Shown: one piece after another, positions 20,317-32,756 of the stretch
How the letters are laid out: every line of letters starts with the position of its first letter
How positions within the stretch are numbered: position 1 is the stretch's first letter
Program-made: the position numbers and the translations under genes
Assembly: GCA_009668225.1 (NCBI GenBank)
Contig: WJYK01000001.1
Span: forward strand, 620,001-684,000
Origin: Enterobacteriaceae bacterium RIT693
GTDB lineage: Bacteria; Pseudomonadota; Gammaproteobacteria; Enterobacterales; Enterobacteriaceae
Direction of reading: 5' to 3'
Length of the DNA stretch: 64,000 nt
The notes under the pieces: generated by a model
What the model saw: only the letters and a program-made list of their open reading frames with translations
What the model was told of the DNA's origin: nothing
Databases searched by the model: none

Positions 20317-21288
20317 TTAAGGAAGAATAGACGGCTGATCCGCCCCTTCTTTCTCCACCTTCTGCTGCAGCATATGCTCACGCTTCATACCCAGCTTCAA
20401 CGCCAGCGCAGAGGCGACGTAGATAGAGGACGCGGTACCGATGGACACACCGATAAGCATCGTCAGGGAGAAGCCTTTCAGCAACGCGCCACCGAAAAGA
20501 TACAGCATCAGAATAACCACTAACGTGGTGCCAGAAGTGATCAACGTACGGTGCAGGGTCTGAGTCAAGGAGACGTTAAAGATTTCGTAAGGCGTTCCGC
20601 GGCGGATCTTGCGGAAGTTTTCACGAATACGGTCCGAAACCACGATGCTGTCGTTCAGCGAGTAGCCGATAACCGACATCAATGACGCAACGATAGTCAG
20701 GTCAATTTCGATGTGGAATAGCGACAGCACGCCCAGGGTGATAATCACATCGTGAGCAAGAGAGATAACGACCCCGGCAGCCAGACGCCACTCAAAGCGG
20801 AAACCGACGTACACCAGGATGGAAATCAGCGCAACCAGCAGCGCCATAGCGCCGTTTTGAGCCAGATCGGCACCGACGCTCGGGCCAACAAACTCAATAC
20901 GTTTTACGGCTGCATTTTGGTTGGTTGCTTCGTTAATCACGCTAACAACCTTGCTGCCCAGAATCTGGCCGCCAGCTTCGCCTTTAGCAGGCGGCATGCG
21001 TACCATGATGTCACGGCTGCTACCGAAGTTCTGCACCAGCGGCTCTTCAAAACCCGCTTTCTGCAGCGAAGCACGCATTTCATCAAGATCGGCCGGTTTT
21101 TCCAGCCCGATTTCGATCACCGTTCCCCCAGTAAAATCCAGGCCCCAGTTGAAACCTTTCACGCCGATCATCACGACGGAAAGGATCAGCAGGATACCGG
21201 AGATGCTGAAGGCCCAGTAATCCCAGCGCATAAAGTCATGAACTTTACGGCCGTAGTTCAATTGTTCAACAGTATATTCCTGTGCCAC
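20317..21288 (-). CDS. secF: Protein translocase subunit SecF
   Basis: Inner-membrane partner of SecD in the SecDF-YajC complex, which uses the proton gradient to assist late steps of Sec export. RND-type fold with six membrane helices and a periplasmic P4 domain after helix 1; signature [11 protein letters not shown] near residue 45 and [15 protein letters not shown] near 220. I chose the GTG at 21288, behind GAGGAG, which gives 323 residues starting (M)[10 protein letters not shown] as in E. coli. Ten bases downstream of secD. Confidence 0.97.
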   Translation of the reverse strand: MAQEYTVEQLNYGRKVHDFMRWDYWAFSISGILLILSVVMIGVKGFNWGLDFTGGTVIEIGLEKPADLDEMRASLQKAGFEEPLVQNFGSSRDIMVRMPPAKGEAGGQILGSKVVSVINEATNQNAAVKRIEFVGPSVGADLAQNGAMALLVALISILVYVGFRFEWRLAAGVVISLAHDVIITLGVLSLFHIEIDLTIVASLMSVIGYSLNDSIVVSDRIRENFRKIRRGTPYEIFNVSLTQTLHRTLITSGTTLVVILMLYLFGGALLKGFSLTMLIGVSIGTASSIYVASALALKLGMKREHMLQQKVEKEGADQPSILP

Positions 21289-21298
21289 AACGCACTCC

Positions 21299-23146
21299 TC
21301 AGATAGACAGCTTGTTGATGCGTTTGCCGCCATACAACAGGTTCACAATGGCACGAGTCCCGACGATTGCAGTAAACATCGAGGTTGCAACACCAATACC
21401 GGTGGTGATCGCAAAACCTTTGATTGCCCCGGTGCCCACGGCATACAGGATGATAACTTTGATAAGCGTAGTGATGTTGGCATCAAAGATGGAGCTGAAC
21501 GCGCCTTTGTAACCTTCATCAATCGCCTGCTGGATAGTACGCCCGTTGCTGATCTCTTCTTTGATACGCTCATTGATCAGTACGTTCGCATCCACCGCTA
21601 CCGCAAGGGTTAAGACAATCCCCGCGATACCCGGCATGGTCAACGTTGCGCCCGGCAGCAGGGACATAATCCCCACAATCAACACCAGGTTAGCCAGCAG
21701 TGCAGAGGTCGCAATCAGGCCAAACTTCTTATAGAAGAACAGCATGAAGATGATGGAGACCACCAGACCGGCCAGACACGCTTCCAGACCCTGCTTGATG
21801 TTTTCCAGACCCAGCGTTGGACCGATGGTGCGCTCTTCAACAATCTGAATCGGCGCAATCAGCGCGCCCGCACGCAGCAGCAAAGACAGCTGGCGAGCTT
21901 CATTCGGATTGCTGATACCGGTGATGCGGAAGCTGTTACCCAGGCGAGACTGAATGTTCGCAACGTTGATAACTTCTTCTTCTTTCACCAGAACAGCACG
22001 ACCATTCGCGTCTTTCTTACCGCTGTCCTTGTACTCCACAAACAGCGTCGCCATCGGCTTGCCGATATTGTCTTTTGTGAAGTTAGACATGATGTTACCG
22101 CCAGCGCTATCCAGGGAAATATTTACCTGAGGCTGGTTGTATTCATCCATGCTGGACGTGGAGTCGGTGATATGGTCACCGGTCAGGATCACGCGTTTGT
22201 ACAGCACAACGGGCTGCCCTTCGCGAGTCTGCTTCACTTCCGAGTCACCCGGGACACGGCCTGCGGCAGCAGCCGAGGAATCAACGTTGGTGTTAACCAG
22301 GCGGAATTCCAGCGTTGCAGTCGCGCCAAGAATTTCTTTAGCACGCGCGGTGTCCTGAATACCCGGAAGTTCAACCACGATACGGTCAGCCCCCTGGCGC
22401 TGTACCAGCGGTTCAGCGACACCAAGCTGGTTTACACGGTTACGCAGGATTGTAATGTTCTGCTGTACCGCATATTCGCGAGCTTCGCTCAGACGGGCGT
22501 CGCTCATCACGGCGCGCAGCGTATTGCTTCCCTGGGTTGAGAACACCAGATCACGATGACGAGAAGAGAGGTAATCTCTTGCAGAGTCACGCGATGCGGC
22601 ATCACGGAAGACAATGTCTACACCGTAATTATCGGCTTTACGCACGTTTGTGTAGGCAATGCCCTTGTCACGCAGGTCACTGCGCAGGCCATCGATGTTT
22701 TGTTCCTGGAGTTTGCCAAGCGCTGTGTCCATATCCACTTCCATCAGGAAGTGAACACCACCGCGCAGGTCAAGACCGAGTTTCATCGGGTTTGCGCTGA
22801 TAGCGGACATCCAGCGAGGGGTGGCAGGAGCAAGGTTAAGCGCCACGACATAGTTGTCGCCCAGCACGCTCATCAGCGCTTCACGCGCACGCAGCTGGGT
22901 ATCAGTAGAGTCGAAGCGAGCGAGAATGGCGCCCTCTTCCAGTGCCACAGATTTAGCGGTGATTTTTTCTTGTTTTAAGGTGTTTTCGACCTGGATCAGC
23001 GTTTGTTCACTGGCGGCGGCACCGCGCACGCCAGTTAACTGAACTGCCGGATCCTCACCATACAGGTTGGGAAGCGCATACAGCAGACCAATCGCAAGTA
23101 CGACGATCAGCATGATGTACTTCCACAAAGGATAACGGTTTAACAC
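21299..23146 (-). CDS. secD: Protein translocase subunit SecD
   Basis: Large RND-type subunit of SecDF-YajC. 615 residues, the E. coli length: helix 1 at about 7-27, large periplasmic P1 domain, then five helices in the C-terminal third with the signatures [13 protein letters not shown] near residue 120 and [15 protein letters not shown] near 515. Encoded between yajC and secF in one operon. Confidence 0.98.
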   Translation of the reverse strand: MLNRYPLWKYIMLIVVLAIGLLYALPNLYGEDPAVQLTGVRGAAASEQTLIQVENTLKQEKITAKSVALEEGAILARFDSTDTQLRAREALMSVLGDNYVVALNLAPATPRWMSAISANPMKLGLDLRGGVHFLMEVDMDTALGKLQEQNIDGLRSDLRDKGIAYTNVRKADNYGVDIVFRDAASRDSARDYLSSRHRDLVFSTQGSNTLRAVMSDARLSEAREYAVQQNITILRNRVNQLGVAEPLVQRQGADRIVVELPGIQDTARAKEILGATATLEFRLVNTNVDSSAAAAGRVPGDSEVKQTREGQPVVLYKRVILTGDHITDSTSSMDEYNQPQVNISLDSAGGNIMSNFTKDNIGKPMATLFVEYKDSGKKDANGRAVLVKEEEVINVANIQSRLGNSFRITGISNPNEARQLSLLLRAGALIAPIQIVEERTIGPTLGLENIKQGLEACLAGLVVSIIFMLFFYKKFGLIATSALLANLVLIVGIMSLLPGATLTMPGIAGIVLTLAVAVDANVLINERIKEEISNGRTIQQAIDEGYKGAFSSIFDANITTLIKVIILYAVGTGAIKGFAITTGIGVATSMFTAIVGTRAIVNLLYGGKRINKLSI

Positions 23147-23173
23147 GTGTAGTTCCCTTAGGGAAAACGAAAA

Positions 23174-23506
23174 TTACAGCGCCTTCATGGTGCCTTTCGG
23201 CAGAACGGCAGCTACGAAATCACGCTTGATAACCACTTCGGTGGTGTCGTTCAGCGCGATAACAACATAGCCAGTTTCAGCTACTTTCGTTACGCGACCA
23301 ACCAGACCACCGTTAGTCAGCACTTCGTCTCCTTTAGAGATGGAGTCCATCAGTTTTTTATGCTCTTTGGTGCGCTTTTGCTGCGGACGCAGGATCATAA
23401 AATAGAAAATCAGGCCGAACACCACCAGCATAAGAATCAAAGAGTACGGGCTACCCTGCGCTGGAGCACCTGTTGCAGCTACCGCATCAGAAATGAAAAA
23501 GCTCAT
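23174..23506 (-). CDS. yajC: Sec translocon accessory subunit YajC
   Basis: Single-span inner-membrane protein with a cytoplasmic domain, part of the SecDF-YajC complex. 110 residues from the ATG at 23506 (MSFFISDAVAATG), preceded by GAGGG; a TTG one codon upstream is not needed. Membrane helix at about 20-38, then LRPQQKRTKEHKKLM. Between tgt and secD. Confidence 0.97.
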   Translation of the reverse strand: MSFFISDAVAATGAPAQGSPYSLILMLVVFGLIFYFMILRPQQKRTKEHKKLMDSISKGDEVLTNGGLVGRVTKVAETGYVVIALNDTTEVVIKRDFVAAVLPKGTMKAL

Positions 23507-23527
23507 CAAAATTCCCTCATTATTAAA

Positions 23528-24875
<1,348 letters not shown>

Positions 24876-26063
24876 AGATGACTCCCCCGGGCGCTCGTTA
24901 ATTGCCTGCGGGTTACAGGTAATAAACATCGCATCGCCGTAGCTAAAGAAGCGGTATTCCGCCTTCACCGCCTCGTGATAGGCGTGCATCGTGTTTTTAT
25001 ACCCGGCAAATGCGGAGACCAGCATGATCAACGTAGACTCCGGCAGGTGGAAGTTCGTCACCAGCGCGTCGATAACGTTGTACTGATAGCCAGGATAGAT
25101 AAAGATTTGCGTATCGCCGAAGAAGGGCTCGATGAGGTCATTTTTAGCGGCCTGAGCGGCACTTTCCAGCGAGCGTACCGACGTCGTGCCTACGGCAATA
25201 ACGCGGTTACCGCGCGCCTTACAGGCCGACACCGCGTCGACAACATCCTGCGGTACTTCAGCATACTCAGAGTGCATGATGTGGTCTTCAATGCTGTCCA
25301 CGCGTACCGGCTGGAAGGTCCCTGCGCCCACGTGCAGCGTGACAAACGCCATCTCTATGCCTTTATTACGCAGTTTTTCCAGCAGCGGCTCGTCAAAATG
25401 CAGACCCGCCGTCGGCGCGGCTACGGCACCGGGTTTCTGGCTGTAAACCGTTTGATAAAGCTCACGGTCTGATTCTTCATCAGGGCGATCGATATACGGC
25501 GGCAGCGGCATATGGCCGATGCTGTTCAGGATATCCAGCACGCCGCGTTCGTCGTTAAACTCGACTTCAAACAGCGCGTCGTGGCGAGCAACCATGGTGG
25601 CGTGTACGCTTTCATCATCGCCCAGCAGCAGTGCTGCTCCTGGTTTAGGTGCTTTTGAAGCGCGAATATGTGCCAGAATGCGTTTATCATCAAGCATACG
25701 CTCGACCAACACTTCAATTTTACCGCCGCTGGCTTTACGGCCAAACAGACGAGCCGGGATAACCCGGGTGTTATTGAAGACCAGCAGGTCGCCGGGGTTG
25801 AGCTTGTCGAGCAGATCGGTGAAAGTGCCATGCGTGAGTGCGCCCGTCGGCCCGTCCAAAGACAGCAAACGGCAGCTGCTGCGCTCGGCTTGCGGATAAT
25901 GAGCAATCAGGGATTCAGGCAATTCAAAGGAAAAATCAGCAACACGCATGGTATAGCACTCAGACTTAAAAACAGGCGGCTTAGTCTAGTGGCAGGGGGC
26001 TTTCCCTGCAACACGTTTACCCCGCTCAGGCCGTTTTAAAGCCATAAATGGAATAACTATTCG

Positions 26064-26645
26064 ATGAATTTTCTCGCCCACCTGCATCTTGCTCATCTGG
26101 CCCAAAGTTCACTGCTGGGAAATTTGCTGGCGGATTTCGTGCGCGGCAGCCCGGACGACAGCTTTTCGCCCGAGGTCGTGGCCGGTATTTATATGCACCG
26201 CCGGGTTGATTCTCTGACGGACGGCCTGCCGGAAGTGGCCCTTGCGCGCGGCTGGTTTAGCCCAAAAACGCGGCGCGTTTCGCCCATTTCGCTGGATGTC
26301 ATGTGGGATCACTTTCTGTCCCGCCACTGGGCAACCGTCTGCCCTGATATCGAGCTTGAAGATTTTATCGCCTACGCCCGAGGGCAAATCGAGCCCAGGC
26401 TGGACGACATGCCGCCGCGTTTCATTAACCTTAATAACTATTTATGGCGTGAACGCTGGCTGGAGCGTTACCGTGAGATGAGCTTTATTTCTAATGTTCT
26501 CAACGGCATGGCAAGCCGTAGACCCAAACTCGATGCTTTGCGAGACTCGTGGCACGACCTTGACACTCATTATGACAAGCTGGAGGAGCTATTCTGGCAG
26601 TTTTACCCCCGCATGATGGTGATGGCAGAACAAAAAAATTTGTGA
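26064..26645 (+). CDS. acpH: Acyl carrier protein phosphodiesterase
   Basis: Removes the 4'-phosphopantetheine group from holo-ACP. 193 residues, the E. coli length; divergent HD-type metal site ([35 protein letters not shown]). Divergent from queA across a 114-base spacer. Confidence 0.95.
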   Translation: MNFLAHLHLAHLAQSSLLGNLLADFVRGSPDDSFSPEVVAGIYMHRRVDSLTDGLPEVALARGWFSPKTRRVSPISLDVMWDHFLSRHWATVCPDIELEDFIAYARGQIEPRLDDMPPRFINLNNYLWRERWLERYREMSFISNVLNGMASRRPKLDALRDSWHDLDTHYDKLEELFWQFYPRMMVMAEQKNL

Positions 26646-26730
26646 TCGTTCTCGGTTCACGTTACAACATCTTGCCCTTTTATAAAAAAGGGCTATCTTG
26701 GTTACCGGCATCGCTCTAATCGAGTTTTTG

Positions 26731-26797
26731 ATAGCCAAAACCTATCTGATCGATTGGCAAGATGCCATTGAGCTACATGGAATGGAGCCCCTATACT
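26731..26797 (+). promoter_or_regulatory. OxyR-like site and promoter of the peroxiredoxin gene
   Basis: ATAG-N7-CTAT at 26731-26745 fits one half of the OxyR consensus exactly; after a 7-base spacer the second half (ATTG-N7-GCCA, 26753-26767) is degraded. It directly abuts a -35 TTGAGC (26768-26773), with -10 TATACT (26792-26797) 18 bases later. An activator site touching the -35 is the normal OxyR arrangement. Confidence 0.6.
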
Positions 26798-26845
26798 CCC
26801 CCCGTTGCGTTAACATTCACTTTAACAAAATTAACAGGAGTACAT

Positions 26846-27448
26846 ATGGTCCTGGTTACTCGTCCAGCCCCTGACTTTACCGCTGCTGCCGTTCTGGGCA
26901 ATGGCGAAATCGTTGAAAACTTCAACTTCAAAAAACACACCAACGGTAAAGCCACCGTTGTGTTCTTCTGGCCAATGGACTTCACCTTCGTTTGCCCGTC
27001 TGAACTGATTGCGTTCGACAAGCGTTACGAAGAATTCCAGAAACGTGGCGTAGAAGTCGTTGGTGTATCTTTTGACTCCGAGTTCGTTCACAACGCATGG
27101 CGTAAAACCCCGGTTGATAAAGGCGGCATCGGCGAAGTGAAATACGCGATGGTTGCTGACATCAAACGTGAAATCCAAAAAGCTTACGGTATCGAACATC
27201 CGGACGCTGGCGTTGCGCTGCGCGGCTCCTTCCTGATCGACAAAGCCGGTATCGTTCGCCACCAGGTCGTTAACGACCTGCCGCTGGGCCGTAACATCGA
27301 TGAAATGCTGCGTATGGTTGACGCGCTGCAGTTCCACGAAGAGCACGGCGAAGTGTGCCCGGCTCAGTGGGAAAAAGGGAAAGAAGGCATGAACGCGTCT
27401 CCGGATGGCGTTGCTAAGTACCTGAGCGAGAACGTTGCTAAGCTGTAA
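26846..27448 (+). CDS. tsaA: 2-Cys peroxiredoxin (TsaA/AhpC family)
   Basis: Reduces hydrogen peroxide and organic hydroperoxides. The peroxidatic cysteine is in FTFVCPSE (near residue 50), and the resolving cysteine is in GEVCPAQW near 170; 200 residues from the ATG at 26846, behind CAGGAG. E. coli K-12 lacks a gene here, while Salmonella has tsaA at this position. Upstream OxyR-like sequence suggests peroxide induction. A bidirectional terminator separates it from malZ. Confidence 0.93.
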   Translation: MVLVTRPAPDFTAAAVLGNGEIVENFNFKKHTNGKATVVFFWPMDFTFVCPSELIAFDKRYEEFQKRGVEVVGVSFDSEFVHNAWRKTPVDKGGIGEVKYAMVADIKREIQKAYGIEHPDAGVALRGSFLIDKAGIVRHQVVNDLPLGRNIDEMLRMVDALQFHEEHGEVCPAQWEKGKEGMNASPDGVAKYLSENVAKL

Positions 27449-27467
27449 TCGCTAAGCAAGTTTGAAG

Positions 27468-27500
27468 AAAAGGCCGCGAATGCGGCCTTTTTTGTTTTTT
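27468..27500. terminator. Bidirectional terminator between tsaA and malZ
   Basis: AAAAGGCCGC-GAAT-GCGGCCTTTTTT with A and T runs on both sides, 20 bases after the tsaA stop and just past the malZ stop on the other strand. Confidence 0.88.
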
Positions 27501-27505
27501 GCTGC

Positions 27506-29323
27506 CTACACGCTCCGCCATACGGCAGCAGAAACCGCGGGCAGCGCCAGTTCTCGGCTATCAAGCACGGCTTCGCCTTCGAGCTGCGTCCAGGCCCTGC
27601 CGCTCAGCAGGGCATCCCATGGCAGCGCGACCCTTACTGTACTACCGCGATTTATTGCCACCAGCACGCGCTCGTTTTGATAAACACGAACAAACACCAC
27701 GACATCGTTTTCCGCATAGATAACCCGGCAACCTCCCTGGCGTAGCGCCCGGCTTTGCTTACGCAGTTTGCCAAGCCGTTGATAAAGTGCCAGCAGTTCT
27801 AAATCCTGATCCTGCTTGTTCCACGGGAAGGGCCTGCGGCAGAAAGGATCGTTGTTTCCATCCAGACCGACCTCATCACCATAGTAGATGCACGGAACAC
27901 CGGGCCAGCCATAAAGCCAAATGACAGCCAGCGGCAGCCGCGCAACGTCTTTACCGAGAATCGACTTAAAACGGGCGGTGTCGTGACTGTCGAGCTGGTT
28001 AAACATGCGCAGCTGCTGCTGATGGGAAAGCGCCGAACGATACTCTTCCATCCACGCCATACAGGTTTGCGCATCAATATGCTGAGGATCATAAGAGATA
28101 TCGGTGTTTGCCAAAAAACCCCAAAGCGGGAAAGTAAAACCGCGATAGTTCATTGCGGCATCTTCGGCATCCGCCTGCAGCCACTGGCGAGCATCGCCAA
28201 AATGCTCACCCAGGACGTAAGCATCCGGTTTTGTCTCTTTCGCCGCGCGAGTGATACCGCCGACATGCAGAAGGTTATTTTTTGCTCCGCCGGCTTCGCC
28301 CAGCATATGCACAACGTCCAGCCGCCAGCCGTCAATGCCCCATGGCTCGCGCAGCCAGTAACGCACAATACTTTGCTCGCTGCGGTAAATTTCGTCTACC
28401 AGCGTAGCCGAACGGTAGTCTAGCTTGGGCAAACTTGAATAACCCAGCCAGTCCAGCGCCAACCCCTGGTCCGAGAAGCTGTACCATTCACGCCACGGAG
28501 ACTGTGGGTTATGGCAGGCTCCATTGTCGCTCTGCTGATGTCGGTCAAACCACGCGTGCGTATCACCGCTGTGGTTAAAAACCCCATCCAGCATCAGCTT
28601 CATACCCTGCTTGCGCGTATTTTCTCTTAACCGCAGAAAAGCGGCGTCTCCGCCAAACTGTTCGTCAACCTGGCGGTAGTCCTGAGTATCGTATTTATGC
28701 ACGCTCGGTGCGGTAAAAATCGGGTTCAGGTAAAGCGCGGTAACGCCAAGCTTTGTCAGGTAGGGCAGCTTCTCGCTGATGCCATCCAGATCGCCACCGT
28801 AAAACGTTGATCCTCCGGCTTCACCATTAAGCGGCTCATCCCATGTCCGCCGCACAATCTCGTGTCCTGCCGCATGATGAAAGTAAACACTATCCTGTTC
28901 CGGTCGGCGGTTTTCTCCTCGGGCAAAACGGTCCGGGAAGATCTGGTAAAACACCTGATCCTGCACCCAATCAGGGCCGGTATCCGGCGTATCAAAAGCA
29001 AACTGCTCAAGCCGGGCCGGCGGCGTTGCACGAAATCCCTGGGGCGTGAACCAGCGCTGCCTGTCCAGCCAGAGCAGTTTAAAAGTGTAGCGGCGGCGTG
29101 GCTGGCCTTCAGAAGTGTCAATCGTCCCCTTCCAGGCGACGACGCCCTCGAGAGGAGGAGTCTTCTGCCGCACCATCACCAATGAAATTTCTTCGTTATC
29201 CTTTTCGCCACGCAGAACGACTTTCTCCGGTAACGCCTCGCCCGCAAGCCATAACGTAATGATCAAGCTTTGTTCACGCGTCTGAACAAACGGCGCCACC
29301 GGAAGGTGCCAGGCATTCAACAT
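27506..29323 (-). CDS. malZ: Maltodextrin glucosidase
   Basis: Cytoplasmic GH13 alpha-glucosidase that releases glucose from maltodextrins. An N-terminal beta domain (about 1-120) precedes the TIM barrel; family motifs are [21 protein letters not shown] (nucleophile Asp), GEHFGDAR (acid/base Glu) and [10 protein letters not shown]. The ATG at 29323 (MLNAWHLPV) gives 605 residues, matching the E. coli length; the open frame upstream adds 22 residues without a counterpart. A MalT-box-like GGGGAGGATG lies upstream at 29404-29413. Confidence 0.96.
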   Translation of the reverse strand: MLNAWHLPVAPFVQTREQSLIITLWLAGEALPEKVVLRGEKDNEEISLVMVRQKTPPLEGVVAWKGTIDTSEGQPRRRYTFKLLWLDRQRWFTPQGFRATPPARLEQFAFDTPDTGPDWVQDQVFYQIFPDRFARGENRRPEQDSVYFHHAAGHEIVRRTWDEPLNGEAGGSTFYGGDLDGISEKLPYLTKLGVTALYLNPIFTAPSVHKYDTQDYRQVDEQFGGDAAFLRLRENTRKQGMKLMLDGVFNHSGDTHAWFDRHQQSDNGACHNPQSPWREWYSFSDQGLALDWLGYSSLPKLDYRSATLVDEIYRSEQSIVRYWLREPWGIDGWRLDVVHMLGEAGGAKNNLLHVGGITRAAKETKPDAYVLGEHFGDARQWLQADAEDAAMNYRGFTFPLWGFLANTDISYDPQHIDAQTCMAWMEEYRSALSHQQQLRMFNQLDSHDTARFKSILGKDVARLPLAVIWLYGWPGVPCIYYGDEVGLDGNNDPFCRRPFPWNKQDQDLELLALYQRLGKLRKQSRALRQGGCRVIYAENDVVVFVRVYQNERVLVAINRGSTVRVALPWDALLSGRAWTQLEGEAVLDSRELALPAVSAAVWRSV

Positions 29324-29403
29324 AGTAACTTTCCCATCGCTTAAAAATGACGCCACCTTGCCATAGCATAAGGGTTTATCACTCATCATTCCGGGTTAAT
29401 TTG

Positions 29404-29413
29404 GGGGAGGATG
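29404..29413 (+). promoter_or_regulatory. MalT-box-like sequence upstream of malZ
   Basis: GGGGAGGATG matches the MalT consensus GGGGAKGAGG at nine of ten positions, 81 bases upstream of malZ. It lies just before a GC-rich repeat, so chance similarity is possible. Confidence 0.35.
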
Positions 29414-29438
29414 GGAGGGGCGGAGATAGGAATAATTT

Positions 29439-29544
29439 GCCCCCTCCCCCCGGCCCTCTCCCCAAAGGGGCGACGGGGAAAAACGAGAGAGAGGATAGCG
29501 CTATTTATCCCCTCTCCCTTTCAGGGAGAGGGTTAGGGTGAGGG
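29439..29544. repeat. Dispersed palindromic repeat, copy 3
   Basis: Left unit CCCCTCCCCCCGGCCCTCTC and right inverted unit AGGGAGAGGGTTAGGGTGAG, with inner hairpins CCCC-AAA-GGGG and CTCCCT-TTC-AGGGAG, filling the space between malZ and proY. Confidence 0.85.
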
Positions 29545-29582
29545 TAAAAATCAGAAGCAACGTTCCGCGACTAAACTGGCAA

Positions 29583-30941
29583 CTACTGCGCGTTAACCCG
29601 GCGCTTAACAATCCAGCCGATAAGCAGCAGCGCAATCCAGCCGCAACCCACGTACAGTGAAATGCGGGTTTCCGGGTGGTAGCCAATCAGCGCAATGATA
29701 AACACGAGGAACACCAGGCCAATCACTGTCGTGATAACGCCGCCGGGAACAGGGAACTTCAGCGCTTTCGCCTCTTCCGGCGACAGGCGGCGACGGAAGG
29801 CAATCTGCGACAGCAGGATCATTATCCACACCCACACGGTGGCAAAGGTCGCCAGCGACGCAATCACCAGGAAGACGTTTTCCGGCATGATGTAGTTGAG
29901 GTAAACCGCCAGCAGCAGCGCACAGGCCATCACGACGACCGTGACCCACGGAATCCCATTGCGAGAGGTTTTAGCAAACACCTTAGGCGCGCTGCCCTGC
30001 TCAGCCATACCATGCAACATACGGCCTACGCCGAACACATCGCTGTTAATTGCCGAGAGAGAAGCGGTGATAACCACAAAGTTCAGAATACCGGCCGCCG
30101 CAGTGATGCCCATATGCTGGAACGTCATCACAAACGGGCTGCCTTCGGTGCCCACGTGGTTCCAAGGATAGATAGACATGATGACAAACAGTGTCCCCAC
30201 ATAGAACACCAAAATACGCAGCGGTACGGAGTTGATGGCGCGTGGAATGGACTTCTGCGGATCTTTCGCTTCCCCCGCGGTGATGCCGATAATCTCAATC
30301 CCACCGTAGGCAAACATCACCATTTGCAGCGACATAATCATACCGAGCCAGCCGTTGCTGAAGAAGCCGCCGTTGCTCCATAGATTATGGATACCGGTCG
30401 CCTGACCACCGTTACCAATGCCCCAGACAATAATGCCGATCCCGGCAATAATCATGATGATAATGGTGGCAACCTTGAAGAAGGAGAACCAGAACTCCAG
30501 CTCGCCGAACACCTTAACGCTCATCAGGTTAATGGCACAGATGATCAGCACCACGCTCAACACCCACACCCAATGTGGCACCGCTGGGAACCAGACGCTC
30601 ATATAAATCCCGAACGCGGTCACGTCGGCAATCGCGACAATCAAAATCTCGAAGCAGTATGTCCAGCCGGTAATGTAGCCGGCCAGCGGCCCAAGGTTGT
30701 CCTGGGCATAACGGGAAAACGAGCTGGCAGCCGGGTTGTGCACCGACATTTCGCCCAGCGCACGCATGATGATATAGGCCGCCACGCCGCCGATAATATA
30801 CGCCAGCAGCACGCTTGGCCCCGCCATCTTAATGGCGTCCGCCGACCCGTAAAACAGTCCGGTGCCAATCGCCGACCCCAGCGCCATAAATCGAATGTGC
30901 CGGGTGCTCAAACCGCGCTTGAGCTTGTTGGTGTTTTCCAT
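29583..30941 (-). CDS. proY: Proline-specific permease ProY (APC family)
   Basis: Cryptic proline transporter of the amino acid-polyamine-organocation superfamily in enterobacteria. The 452-residue product has 12 predicted helices and the helix-1 substrate motif [16 protein letters not shown] near residues 22-37. The ATG at 30941 ([11 protein letters not shown]) follows ACTGGA; the frame extends 21 codons upstream but the E. coli start is at this position. Downstream of brnQ on the same strand. Confidence 0.95.
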   Translation of the reverse strand: MENTNKLKRGLSTRHIRFMALGSAIGTGLFYGSADAIKMAGPSVLLAYIIGGVAAYIIMRALGEMSVHNPAASSFSRYAQDNLGPLAGYITGWTYCFEILIVAIADVTAFGIYMSVWFPAVPHWVWVLSVVLIICAINLMSVKVFGELEFWFSFFKVATIIIMIIAGIGIIVWGIGNGGQATGIHNLWSNGGFFSNGWLGMIMSLQMVMFAYGGIEIIGITAGEAKDPQKSIPRAINSVPLRILVFYVGTLFVIMSIYPWNHVGTEGSPFVMTFQHMGITAAAGILNFVVITASLSAINSDVFGVGRMLHGMAEQGSAPKVFAKTSRNGIPWVTVVVMACALLLAVYLNYIMPENVFLVIASLATFATVWVWIMILLSQIAFRRRLSPEEAKALKFPVPGGVITTVIGLVFLVFIIALIGYHPETRISLYVGCGWIALLLIGWIVKRRVNAQ

Positions 30942-30963
30942 TAATCCAGTACCACGCTTTACA

Positions 30964-30996
30964 ATAAAAAAACCACGGAGAGCGACTCCGTGGTTA
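30964..30996 (-). terminator. Rho-independent terminator of brnQ
   Basis: AACCACGGAG-AGCGA-CTCCGTGGTT; on the minus strand the stem is followed by seven T. It separates brnQ from proY, so proY probably has its own promoter. Confidence 0.9.
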
Positions 30997-31012
30997 CATA
31001 GCAATCAACACG

Positions 31013-32332
31013 TTAGTGGGCGGCGGAAGTAACCTGGCGCCCTGCTGCACGATCCCAGACAGCGGTAATAACTATCATTGCCACGGTAGGCAGCAGCCAG
31101 GCCAGCCCCTGATCGGCCAGCGGCAGATGCGCGGCCCAAGCTGGCAGCATATCGCTAATTGCAGAAGCCTTGATGCCATCAATAATACCAAACAGCAGGC
31201 TTATCAGCATCGCCGGCGCAATAACGCGGGTGGAATTATGCCACCACGGGCGGGTAAAGCTCAGCACCACCAGTGCGATACAAGGCGGGTAGATTGCCGT
31301 CAGCACCGGGATAGAAATCTGAATCAGATGGCTCAGGCCCAGGTTGGACACCACCATCGAGAACAGGCCGAGGATAAACACCAGAGAGCGATAAGAGAGC
31401 GGCAGATACTGGCTAAAGAACTCCGCACAGGCGCAGGTCAGGCCAACTGCGGTCACCAGGCAGGCCAGGAAAATCAGCGCCGCAAGGAAGAAGCTACCGG
31501 CACCGCCAAAGGTGTGGGCCACATAAGCATGCAGAATAGCCGCGCCGTTTGCATTCTGGCTGACCAGGTTCGCACTGTCGGAACCGAGATGGAACAGCGC
31601 CAGGTAGATAATCGTCAGGCCAATACCGGCAATCAGGCCAGCCCAGATAGTGTAGCGGGTCAGCAGGCGAGACTCCGTCACGCCGCGAGAGCGTGCGGCG
31701 TTAACGATAACAATACCGAACACCAGCGAAGCCAGGGTATCCATCGTCAGGTAGCCGTTAACAAACCCGTTAGAGAAGGCTGCATTCTGGTAAGCCTCGG
31801 TCGCCGTGCTCAGGCCACCGGCTGGCCACAGGAGCGCGCCGGCAGACAGGATCAGCAGCGCGATGATTTTCACCGGCGCCAGTACGTGGCCTACGGTATC
31901 CAGCAGCTTGCCAGGATAAAGAGAGATACCAATCACCAACGCGAAGTACACCAGGCTATAGATAAACAGCGGCATATCACCCATACCGGTCAGCGGGGCA
32001 ATTCCCACTTCAAAGGAGACGGTGGTGGTACGCGGCGTGGCAAACAGCGGCCCAACGGCCAGATAGCAAACGGTCGCCAGCAAGATACCGGCGCGGCGGC
32101 CAATCGGCGAGCTGAGGCTATCAATGCCGCCGCCCACGCGCGCGATCGCCACGATAGTCAGAACGGGTAGACCGACCGCGGTCACCAGGAAGCCAAGCGC
32201 CGCCGTCCAGACGTGTTCGCCAGCCTGTAAGCCAACCATAGGGGGAAAAATAATATTGCCCGCGCCCACAAACAGCGCAAAGGTCATAAAGCCCAATGCG
32301 ATGATGTCACGAGATTTTAAATGATAGGTCAT
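31013..32332 (-). CDS. brnQ: Branched-chain amino acid transporter BrnQ (LIVCS family)
   Basis: Sodium-coupled symporter for leucine, isoleucine and valine. 439 residues, equal to E. coli BrnQ, with 12 predicted helices and the N-terminal signature [18 protein letters not shown] (about 15-32). Followed by its own terminator. Confidence 0.96.
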   Translation of the reverse strand: MTYHLKSRDIIALGFMTFALFVGAGNIIFPPMVGLQAGEHVWTAALGFLVTAVGLPVLTIVAIARVGGGIDSLSSPIGRRAGILLATVCYLAVGPLFATPRTTTVSFEVGIAPLTGMGDMPLFIYSLVYFALVIGISLYPGKLLDTVGHVLAPVKIIALLILSAGALLWPAGGLSTATEAYQNAAFSNGFVNGYLTMDTLASLVFGIVIVNAARSRGVTESRLLTRYTIWAGLIAGIGLTIIYLALFHLGSDSANLVSQNANGAAILHAYVAHTFGGAGSFFLAALIFLACLVTAVGLTCACAEFFSQYLPLSYRSLVFILGLFSMVVSNLGLSHLIQISIPVLTAIYPPCIALVVLSFTRPWWHNSTRVIAPAMLISLLFGIIDGIKASAISDMLPAWAAHLPLADQGLAWLLPTVAMIVITAVWDRAAGRQVTSAAH

Positions 32333-32756
32333 AAAATAATGCAGCCTGTGGATGTGTGGTGTTGAAAAAATTCAAATTTTTCACCGTCAGTTGTTCCAAT
32401 CAACATTCGGTAAAAACGCGGTTATTACCGGTAACGACAGCGGAATATGCTTCTCCAGATCGGTGGCGAAGAATAGTTAGTCGAATTACCACGCAATTTC
32501 AGTCGGTCTGGTAATAACAGGGGGCAATTAAAACGCTTATAGCGTTTGAAGGCAAGAAGGGATCGGGAAACCAGAAAGATATCCTTTTAAAATACGGATA
32601 ACCAGTGAATAAAGTTGATTATGCGCTTTTGTTATGGCTTATCATTCGGACAAAAAAGCATCAATTCGATATTCAGCACTTAACGAGTGGTGGAAATACA
32701 AACAAAAAAGGCCAGAAAACTGGCCTGTGGAAAGTGAAATTGACGGCAGGGGCAAA
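32333..32756. other. Intergenic region between phoR and brnQ
   Basis: 424 bases without a gene. It holds the phoR terminator (32704-32726) and must hold the brnQ promoter and leader. Close to brnQ there is an AT-rich stem GAAAAA/TTTTTC around 32363-32382. No open reading frame with family resemblance was seen. Confidence 0.6.
32704..32728 (-). terminator. Rho-independent terminator of phoBR
   Basis: AGGCCAG-AAAA-CTGGCCT with six T following on the minus strand, 30 bases past the phoR stop. Confidence 0.9.

Noticed and set aside
31016-32170. 384-codon open frame opposite brnQ
   Set aside because: Composition is Arg/Gln/His-rich and low in hydrophobic cores, typical of an antisense shadow of a membrane-protein gene; brnQ on the other strand is complete.
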